From CAZLFA01 sp964558665 (GTDB lineage: Bacteria; Desulfobacterota; Syntrophia; Syntrophales; PHBD01), in contig CAZLFA010000014.1 in assembly GCA_964558665.1 (NCBI GenBank), positions 1 to 64,000 on the forward strand: 64,000 bases of DNA, in the 5' to 3' direction. The position numbers and the translations under genes were made by a program. The notes under the pieces were generated by a model. It saw only the letters and a list, made by a program, of their open reading frames with translations. It was not told the origin of the DNA and searched no databases. Positions within the stretch are counted from its first letter, which is position 1, and each line of letters opens with the position of its first letter. Positions 51,008-57,831 of the stretch are shown piece after piece.

Positions 51008-52147
51008 ATGGTAGAGGTTTTTATTACTGGTTTTTCAGGACTTGTAGCTGGATTTCTAAACCTTCAATTATCGAATGTTATCATGATGGCGGTAGGAGGA
51101 GTTCTTCTCTATCTGGGGATAAAGAAGGATTTTGAGCCTCTTCTTCTGGTTCCCATTGGATTTGGCTGTATTCTTGTCAACATCCCTCTTGCCGATCTTA
51201 TGGAACCCCACGGATTTCTGAGGACAATATACGATGCAGGCATCATGACGGAGTTGTTTCCGCTGCTGATTTTCGTTGGTATAGGCGCCATGACTGATTT
51301 CGGCCCGGTGCTTGAAAACCCTGTAACCTTCCTGCTTGGAGCCGCGGGTCAGTTCGGAATATTCATTACCCTGGCGATAGCACTTGCTTTGGGATTCACG
51401 GAACTGGAAGCCGTGTCAATAGGTATTATCGGCGCGTGCGATGGACCTACAGCGATTTATGTAACATCAAAATATGCTCCACACCTGCTTGGCGCTGTAT
51501 CGGTTGCCGCCTATTCCTACATGTCGTTAGTTCCCATCATTCAACCGCCCATTATGAGAATGCTTACGACCGAAAAAGAACGTATAACCGTAATGAAGGC
51601 CACAAAGAAATCGGTTTCCAAGACGACAAAACTGATGTTTCCTCTCGTCATAACTATTGTTGGCGGTCTTATAGCACCCAAAGGACTGCCGCTGCTGGGA
51701 ACAATCATGCTGGGCAACCTTATGCGTGAATCAGGGGCGGTGGAAAGACTGACGAAGGCCTCGGCAAACGAGATTGCCAACGTAGTTACGCTGCTTCTGG
51801 GCATTTCCATAGGCGCGACAATGGATGGCCGCATTTTCCTGCAGCCGCAGACACTGATAATTATGGCACTCGGTTTGTTGGCAATATGCCTTGACACGGC
51901 ATGCGGTGTACTATTAGGGAAGGCTCTCTGGGTGGTGACGAAGGGCCAGATCAATCCGCTTATCGGTGCGGCGGGCATATCAGCTTTTCCCATGTCGGCT
52001 CGCGTGGTTATGAAAGAGGGACAAAAGTATAACAAAAAGAATTATCTTTTGATGCATGCTATGGGGGCAAACGCCGGCGGCCAGATCGGATCTGTTATTG
52101 CTGCTGCAGTAATGCTTTCCGTGCTGAAAGGAATGGGCATCATATAA
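51008..52147 (+). CDS. oadB: Sodium ion-translocating decarboxylase beta subunit
   Basis: A 379-residue inner-membrane protein with nine to eleven transmembrane segments. It decarboxylates carboxybiotin while pumping Na+ out. Family landmarks: FVGIGAMTDFGPVLENP, IGACDGPTAIYVTSKYA (with the conserved Asp of the Na+ site, Asp203 in Klebsiella), NVVTLLLGISIGATM and FPMSARVVMKEGQKY near the end. AGGAG lies upstream of the start. It belongs to the OadB/GcdB/MmdB family; the partner carboxyltransferase at 54670 points to a keto-acid substrate. Confidence 0.95.
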   Translation: MVEVFITGFSGLVAGFLNLQLSNVIMMAVGGVLLYLGIKKDFEPLLLVPIGFGCILVNIPLADLMEPHGFLRTIYDAGIMTELFPLLIFVGIGAMTDFGPVLENPVTFLLGAAGQFGIFITLAIALALGFTELEAVSIGIIGACDGPTAIYVTSKYAPHLLGAVSVAAYSYMSLVPIIQPPIMRMLTTEKERITVMKATKKSVSKTTKLMFPLVITIVGGLIAPKGLPLLGTIMLGNLMRESGAVERLTKASANEIANVVTLLLGISIGATMDGRIFLQPQTLIIMALGLLAICLDTACGVLLGKALWVVTKGQINPLIGAAGISAFPMSARVVMKEGQKYNKKNYLLMHAMGANAGGQIGSVIAAAVMLSVLKGMGII

Positions 52148-52172
52148 ATTATTTCAAGAGGAGGCAAGGAAC

Positions 52173-52388
52173 GTGAGCGAAGAGTTATTATCACCCATAC
52201 CGGGCAAGATTTTGAAAATTCTCGTTGCAGTAGGAGATACGGTGACAGAGGATGATGAAGTGATGAAGATTGAATCCATGAAAATGGAAAATCCTGTTTA
52301 TGCGTCTGTATCAGGTGTCGTTAAAGAAATTGCCGTCAAAGTGAACGATGAAGTGGAGGTCGATGATCTGCTGATGGTTATAGAGTAA
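52173..52388 (+). CDS. Biotin carboxyl carrier protein (free-standing)
   Basis: A 71-residue biotinyl domain. The biotin-accepting Lys is in ESMKMENPV (about residue 36), within the SPIPGKI...V-x-V-G-D-x-V fold. It lies 26 bases after oadB and has GAGG before the GTG start. It is a second biotin carrier besides the one fused to the carboxyltransferase, so it may serve the pump while the fused domain serves the carboxylase, or be redundant. Confidence 0.92.
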   Translation: MSEELLSPIPGKILKILVAVGDTVTEDDEVMKIESMKMENPVYASVSGVVKEIAVKVNDEVEVDDLLMVIE

Positions 52389-52399
52389 GGAGAGCTGCA

Positions 52400-52875
52400 T
52401 TGGACCTGGGTATATTGGGACAAGTTACATTCACCGTGGAATTCGCAGTTGGTTTTGTCGGCAGTATACTTATTGATCTGGCTCCGGCCGGCAGTTTGGA
52501 TTATAATTATCGCCGATATAACCATATTAACAGGCTTTGCCGTTGCCGCTGCTTCACAAGGGGGACATTTCCAACTCATTTGGGACTTGGGCTGAGCATC
52601 CCACTTGCAGTATTTAAAACAATCCTGTCGCCGGGCTTGTCGATCGGTACCGGATAGTAATTTGCATAGTTGCCGCCATTCAGGGAAGCATCGGCGGAGA
52701 AATGATGATTACGGATCGATTTGTCGTCATGGTATTGAATCCTTCCAGGTACATTCATTATGGTGTCTAGGTCTTCTCTCCTGTAGCAGTGATTGTTGAG
52801 GGAATGTTATGGTTGAAGCGTATCAAGGTTAGCAGGGGAGCAACCGCAATTCTAAACTGCTCACAATCATATTGA
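52400..52875 (+). pseudogene. Decayed membrane-protein gene with several frameshifts and a stop
   Basis: Four hydrophobic stretches in three frames, read in order, give one plausible membrane protein of about 155 residues. Frame one starts at TTG 52400 with AAGGAG upstream (ILGQVTFTVEFAVGFVG). A second frame from about 52466 encodes AVYLLIWLRPAVWIIIIADI to the TGA at 52593. The first frame continues as LGLSIPLAVFKTILSPG. A third frame from 52639 encodes YRIVICIVAAIQGSIGG and is cut by TAG at 52768 before SPVAVIVEGMLWLKRIKV. No single intact frame exists. The family is not recognised. Its position between the biotin carrier and accC suggests a former pump-related membrane subunit. Confidence 0.55.
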
Positions 52876-52900
52876 CATCGGCCTTTCATATAAGTATAAG
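52872..52900 (+). promoter_or_regulatory. Sigma-70 promoter of accC and the carboxyltransferase
   Basis: A perfect TTGACA is followed after 17 bases by TATAAG. It lies about 215 bases before accC and at the end of the decayed gene. A separate promoter here would uncouple the carboxylase genes from oadG-oadB. Confidence 0.6.
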
Positions 52901-53117
52901 GGCGTTTACAAAAAAATGCTTTAGGAATGTTGAGATAAGCTCATCTGCTTAGCCGAATGCACACCAAAAGCAATACATGCCTGTATTCGCCTCATGCACA
53001 ATTGTTTATGATCAAAAGATGTGAAGGCGACACCGTTAGAAGCCGTTTCTTATATTTAAAGGTGTAATACGATAAGACCTGGTCGGATGTAAAATTGAGA
53101 AGAGGGAAGGTATAAGA

Positions 53118-54578
53118 ATGACAGAGAAAGTGAGAAGAATAAACAAGGTACTGATAGCCAACAGAGGAGAGATTGCGCTGCGAATTCTCAGGACCGTCAA
53201 AGAATTAGGTCGAGATGTCGTGGTTGTTTATGAGAAACCCGACACGGATGCGTATCATATTCGTCTTGCGGATGATGCCATTCTTATTGGTGACGGGCCT
53301 CGTAAAGACTATCTGGATATAGAAAAAATTATGTGGGCGGCGCGAAAAAGCGGTGCCGATGCAATACACCCCGGCTATGGCTTTCTGGCAGAGAATCCCG
53401 ATTTATCGGCTGAGTGTCAGAAAGCTGGAATCATTTTTATTGGTCCACCTCCTGACGTTATCAAGAATTTGGGCAACAAAGTTGTCGCCAGGAACATCAT
53501 GAAAAAGGCAAACATACCGTTTATTCCCGGAACCGGTGATCTTGCCCGCGGGGAGGCCGGAATCAGCGAGGCAATAGAGTTCGGCCGGAAGTATAGCTAT
53601 CCTATTATGTTGAAGGCATCGGCCGGCGGCGGCGGCCGCGGTATACGCAAAGTAACAAGCGAATCGGACCTCCTCGTGCAGTTGCCTCTTGCCAGAGCGG
53701 AAACCTTGTCGGCTTTCAATGACGATAGTATTTATGTTGAAAAATGCATTGAATCGCCGCGACACGTGGAAGTGCAGATACTTGCTGATGAACACGGCAA
53801 TGTGATTCACCTGGGTACCAGGGATTGTTCAATTCAGAGAAGGCACCAGAAACTGCTCGAGATTGCACCCGCCGATTTGCCTGCGGATGTGCTGGCTGCG
53901 ATATGCAACTGCGCCATTGCCGCCTCGCAGGAAGCTGGATACGTCAATGCTGGTACGGTTGAATTTCTCGTCGACTCCAGGACGAATGAATTCTGGTTTA
54001 TGGAGATGAATACAAGACTGCAGGTTGAACACACTGTAACTGAAGAACTGACGGGAATCGATATAATCAGGCAGCAGATAGAAATTGCCGAAGGAAGGCG
54101 TCTTCAAATTTCATCAGTCGAGGGACAGTTGAAAGGAAAGGCGATTCAAGTACGCATAAACGCCGAAGATCCCAAGAACAACTTTATGCCTGAGGGTGGC
54201 AAGCGTCTGGAGGTCTATCAATCGCCGGGCGGTCCCGGAGTTCGTCTGGACGGTGTTGTCTATCAGGGCTACAGGATACCTATGGAATACGATTCGCTGA
54301 TGGTAAAAATGACTGTACGCGGGTACAATTGGGAACAGACTCTGCAGAGGCTGAAGCGGGCAATGCACGGATTTTTGATTGTCGGTTTGAAGACGACCAT
54401 CCCGTTTTATCTAGCCATCTGTGATGAGTCTGATTTTAAGGCAGGTAATTTTGATACCGGATATATTGAGAAGCATGCCGATCTTTTCAATTACGCCGAA
54501 CCTGAGCGGGAGATCGCGAAACTGGCTGAATTGATTGCAGAGATCCATGTTAAAAAATCTAATCCATACGCAGCATGA
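53118..54578 (+). CDS. accC: Biotin carboxylase
   Basis: A 486-residue ATP-grasp enzyme that carboxylates biotin with ATP and bicarbonate. Visible: the N-terminal VLIANRGEIALRILR, HPGYGFLAEN, the Gly-rich ATP loop KASAGGGGRGIRKV, the HVEVQILAD metal/ATP region, EMNTRLQVEHTVTE with catalytic residues, and the C-terminal IQVRINAEDP. It is close to the AccC/PycA type. A biotin carboxylase beside an oad-type pump means the locus could run an ATP-dependent carboxylation (pyruvate to oxaloacetate), or the pump and the carboxylase may work on a shared carboxyltransferase. It lies 91 bases before that gene. Confidence 0.95.
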   Translation: MTEKVRRINKVLIANRGEIALRILRTVKELGRDVVVVYEKPDTDAYHIRLADDAILIGDGPRKDYLDIEKIMWAARKSGADAIHPGYGFLAENPDLSAECQKAGIIFIGPPPDVIKNLGNKVVARNIMKKANIPFIPGTGDLARGEAGISEAIEFGRKYSYPIMLKASAGGGGRGIRKVTSESDLLVQLPLARAETLSAFNDDSIYVEKCIESPRHVEVQILADEHGNVIHLGTRDCSIQRRHQKLLEIAPADLPADVLAAICNCAIAASQEAGYVNAGTVEFLVDSRTNEFWFMEMNTRLQVEHTVTEELTGIDIIRQQIEIAEGRRLQISSVEGQLKGKAIQVRINAEDPKNNFMPEGGKRLEVYQSPGGPGVRLDGVVYQGYRIPMEYDSLMVKMTVRGYNWEQTLQRLKRAMHGFLIVGLKTTIPFYLAICDESDFKAGNFDTGYIEKHADLFNYAEPEREIAKLAELIAEIHVKKSNPYAA

Positions 54579-54669
54579 TTGTAACAATGCAGGACCTCTC
54601 AATTGAAGTTCTGTACACAATCAAGATTCAAAACCAGACATCAGGATAATTATTATAAAGGGATTTTTT

Positions 54670-56610
54670 ATGAAGATAGCAGAGCAGATTGTTGAGGAAA
54701 GAATATCTCCTAAGGATTTGAAGGAAAAAGGTGTACGCTATATCCTGGATAAAATAAGAAAGACAAAAGGATACTATGTGACAAACACGGAAAGGGACCT
54801 GTCTCAGTCTGACTTCAAAAACAGGATTATGCCGCATACACAGATTCTTGTCTCGCAACAGAGGAATTCTGCAGGATTTTTCTCGATAGAGATAACAGGC
54901 GGGGCTTCGGTTCATGTCGATATGCTGAGAAAACAGATCAATCCTTTGGAAAAGATGCAGGTCTTGAGCGAACATATGCCCGACACGATGTTTCAGACGC
55001 TGTGCAGAGGCATTAACCTGTTCGGATATCGGCCTTATCCGGAGAATGTTGTTCGTCTCACAGTCAGAAGCTTTGCCAGGTACGTTCACGTCTGGCGCGT
55101 CTTCGACTTTCTGAACTTCATTCCCAATATGGTGCCTGTTTTTGAAGAGGTAAAGGCAGCCGGTTGCATTCTTGAACCTTCCATATGTTTTTCGACCGGC
55201 CCTGAGCATACAGATGAATTCTATGTTAAGAAGGTAGGAGAAATTATAAGCGTAACCGGCAGTGATATTATCCTTTGTATCAAAAATCACGGAGGCCTTG
55301 GAACAGCGAAGAGGATAGGCGAACTTGTCAAGGCAATCATGTCGAAGTATCCGGAGTTGGTTATACACTACCACGGGCATAATACGGACGGAGAAGATAT
55401 CGGCAGAATAATTGAAGCCGTCAGAAACGGAGCTAAAATCGTCGATGCCGGAGACCATGCCTTTACGGGGTTTTATGGACCACCGCCGATGTTGACGGTT
55501 TTGGATGTTCTTGATGAAATGGGATATCACGCCGCAGGAATTGACAGACAGTCGGTTATTGACACCTCAAACGTATTAAGACCCGAGAGGGAATATTACA
55601 AAGAGTTTGAATCACAGTTTCTGGGATTTGATCCAACCGTCCAGATTCACAAGCTCCCCGGCGGGGCTACAGGATCAAGCTTTGAGCAGGCGGTGAAAGG
55701 AGGCTTTCTGCACAGGATGCCGGAAATTCTCCAAAAAGAACTGCCCAAAGTTCAGGTTGAACTCGGCAACTGGTGGAGCGTTACTCCGGGATCTCAAATT
55801 CTATGGACTACGGCGGTTAACAACGTTTTAAAGGGTGTACGCTACAAGGATGCGAACGATGATTTAAAAAACCTGATGCTGGGCAGGTATGGGGAGCTTC
55901 CGTTTTACAGTCCGTCCGATGATGTATATAAAGCCGTCTTTGGTCCTGATTGGAAGAAGATAGTGGAATGCGATACCTGCTATCAGAAGATCGAGGATAT
56001 CGATATCGAGGTGGAAAAGAAAGTGCTGGAGAAACGGCTTGAGCGAACGGCTACAGATGACGAACTGGTTCTTTACCTGCAGCATCCGAACGATGCCGTG
56101 AGTTTTTTTAAATTTGAGGCGAAATACGGCAAGGCCTGGGTGCTTTCACCCAAGATTTGGTTCAGGAAGGGCGGTTTTAACCTGGGAGAGAAATTTGGCT
56201 TTGCTGACGCTTACGGCAGGCAGCACTCCATTGAGATCGGGCCGCAACGAAAAACGAAATCGGGTGACGCTGTGACTTATCTGGTGGTTGATCATCATAC
56301 CGAGCCCGTGCTGACAGTTCTTCAGGATGAATCCGATCAGACAAAAAGAAAAATAGTTCCCAGTTTAAAAGAAATTGATTCGCTGGCCAAGAAGGGTGAC
56401 ATTCGCTCTCAGATAATAGGCACGGTAAATGAAGTTCCTGTATCTGAAGGAGATGATATTTCAACCGGGCAAGTCCTGGTCGTTCTTGAAGCAATGAAGA
56501 TGCTCAACAATGTTACATCGGAGATAAACGGAAGGGTTTCGCAAATACTTGTTTCACCGGGAGACAAGGTAGAAGTTGGTGATCAGATCATGATCATTGA
56601 TGTCGAATAA
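54670..56610 (+). CDS. HMG-lyase-type biotin carboxyltransferase with C-terminal biotin domain
   Basis: A 646-residue protein. The N-terminal part (about residues 35-330) is the TIM-barrel carboxyltransferase domain of the pyruvate carboxylase B / oxaloacetate decarboxylase alpha family, with the metal motif HYHGHNTDG and the Lys in CIKNHGGLGTA. A linker and PYC_OADA-like domain follow (330-500). The biotin domain ends the protein (biotin Lys in VLEAMKMLNNV). Compared with common members, the usual T-L-R-D-A-H-Q-S segment reads T-E-R-D-L-S-Q-S and the usual K-D-M-A-G reads K-N-H-G-G, so substrate or mechanism may differ. It most likely transfers CO2 between a keto acid and biotin. Confidence 0.85.
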   Translation: MKIAEQIVEERISPKDLKEKGVRYILDKIRKTKGYYVTNTERDLSQSDFKNRIMPHTQILVSQQRNSAGFFSIEITGGASVHVDMLRKQINPLEKMQVLSEHMPDTMFQTLCRGINLFGYRPYPENVVRLTVRSFARYVHVWRVFDFLNFIPNMVPVFEEVKAAGCILEPSICFSTGPEHTDEFYVKKVGEIISVTGSDIILCIKNHGGLGTAKRIGELVKAIMSKYPELVIHYHGHNTDGEDIGRIIEAVRNGAKIVDAGDHAFTGFYGPPPMLTVLDVLDEMGYHAAGIDRQSVIDTSNVLRPEREYYKEFESQFLGFDPTVQIHKLPGGATGSSFEQAVKGGFLHRMPEILQKELPKVQVELGNWWSVTPGSQILWTTAVNNVLKGVRYKDANDDLKNLMLGRYGELPFYSPSDDVYKAVFGPDWKKIVECDTCYQKIEDIDIEVEKKVLEKRLERTATDDELVLYLQHPNDAVSFFKFEAKYGKAWVLSPKIWFRKGGFNLGEKFGFADAYGRQHSIEIGPQRKTKSGDAVTYLVVDHHTEPVLTVLQDESDQTKRKIVPSLKEIDSLAKKGDIRSQIIGTVNEVPVSEGDDISTGQVLVVLEAMKMLNNVTSEINGRVSQILVSPGDKVEVGDQIMIIDVE

Positions 56611-56648
56611 GCGTCTGCCTCATTTATGTTATTAATAAAAAAGGGTTC

Positions 56649-56677
56649 TTGACTTTATATAAAAGTGATCATATAAT
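56649..56677 (+). promoter_or_regulatory. Sigma-70 promoter of the M23 peptidase gene
   Basis: TTGACT and TATAAT are separated by exactly 17 bases. The leader to the start at 56832 is about 150 bases. This is one of the best promoter matches in the window. Confidence 0.65.
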
Positions 56678-56831
56678 AATATCTCGCTTTTCTCATTATA
56701 GAGTTCCTGTTAACCTGGTCGATAAACCGTATCCGATTTTTTAGGGAAGAGCAGAGGTAAAGGTATGGCTGGTATTGCGGGCGGCCACCAACCCGATTTT
56801 GTTGTCGGGTAATAGCATGGGATGAACAGAT

Positions 56832-57740
56832 ATGCCGAATGACTCCTACACCCTTCTTGTTGTTCCAAACAGCAGAAAGTCTGTAAAGAGAATAAGCCTT
56901 TCAACCAACTTCCTCTTAGGTCTTGCCGGAATCCTATCCATTTTTACCCTTATCGGTATCTATTTTGCTGTTGACTATATTTATATTCAGACAGAGAAGG
57001 CGGAATTGGCAAGGCTTAGAAAGCAGACCAAGGATCAGAAGGTGCAAATTGAAGGATTGGTAGCCAAAGTAGATCACTTCAGCGCAAAGATGGAGGAACT
57101 AAGGCAGTTCGATAAAAAGATACGAATCATCGCGAATCTGGAAAATAAAAAGGATAGGGAGCAGGTTCTTGGTATCGGGGGACCGACAACTACAGAGAAC
57201 AGAATAGCAGACCAATTAAAAGCCGATAACAAATATTTAATAGACAGCATTAATAAAAATGTTGATCAGTTGACCAAAGAGGCGTCAAAACAGGAAAAAA
57301 GCTTTACTGAACTGTTGGAATTTCTTAAGAGGCAGAAGTCAATTCTGGCGGCAACACCGTCGGTTTGGCCGGTGACAGGTTGGGTTACTTCCGAATTTGG
57401 TTCAAGAGTATCTCCTTTTACCCGTTCTCGAGAGGTACATACAGGGATCGATATTGCTGCAAGATACGGAACCCCTGTAACGGCTCCGGCTGATGGAATT
57501 GTTTCCGAAGCCGAGTTTCAGACATCGGGTATGGGCAACAGTGTCAAAATAGAGCATGGCAATGGTATATCGACATGGTACGGTCATATGTCAAAAATGT
57601 CGGTGAGCAAGGGAACAGCGGTTAAACGCGGCGATATAATCGGCTATGTAGGAACCTCGGGAAGAAGCACCGGGCCGCATCTTCATTATGGCGTCTATAT
57701 GAATGGGGTTGCCGTAAATCCGAGACGCTATCTCAATTAA
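56832..57740 (+). CDS. M23-family peptidoglycan peptidase with membrane anchor and coiled coil
   Basis: A 302-residue envelope protein. A transmembrane segment at about residues 27-50 is followed by a coiled coil (about 55-110) and a C-terminal M23/LytM domain. The zinc ligands read HTGIDIAA and HLHYGVYM, with WYGHMSKM in between. It probably cuts or regulates cutting of peptidoglycan cross-links in the periplasm. A strong terminator follows. Confidence 0.92.
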   Translation: MPNDSYTLLVVPNSRKSVKRISLSTNFLLGLAGILSIFTLIGIYFAVDYIYIQTEKAELARLRKQTKDQKVQIEGLVAKVDHFSAKMEELRQFDKKIRIIANLENKKDREQVLGIGGPTTTENRIADQLKADNKYLIDSINKNVDQLTKEASKQEKSFTELLEFLKRQKSILAATPSVWPVTGWVTSEFGSRVSPFTRSREVHTGIDIAARYGTPVTAPADGIVSEAEFQTSGMGNSVKIEHGNGISTWYGHMSKMSVSKGTAVKRGDIIGYVGTSGRSTGPHLHYGVYMNGVAVNPRRYLN

Positions 57741-57788
57741 CAATGGTTTCAAAATGAAATAAAAAAACCAGCATTATTTTTCCAGTGC

Positions 57789-57818
57789 ACCGGTAAAGAT
57801 AATTACCGGTTTTTTTTT
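57789..57818 (+). terminator. Rho-independent terminator between the M23 gene and secA
   Basis: A perfect stem ACCGGTAA / TTACCGGT with a six-base loop is followed by eight T residues. The secA start is 14 bases beyond it, so secA must be read through, use an internal promoter, or be controlled by this hairpin. Confidence 0.85.
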
Positions 57819-57831
57819 AGAAAGGGCTGTT

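Noticed and set aside
54628..55530. A 300-codon minus-strand frame opposite the carboxyltransferase
   Set aside because: The plus strand is clearly coding with family motifs; the minus frame has unnatural composition (Cys, Arg and Tyr runs) and no recognisable domain.
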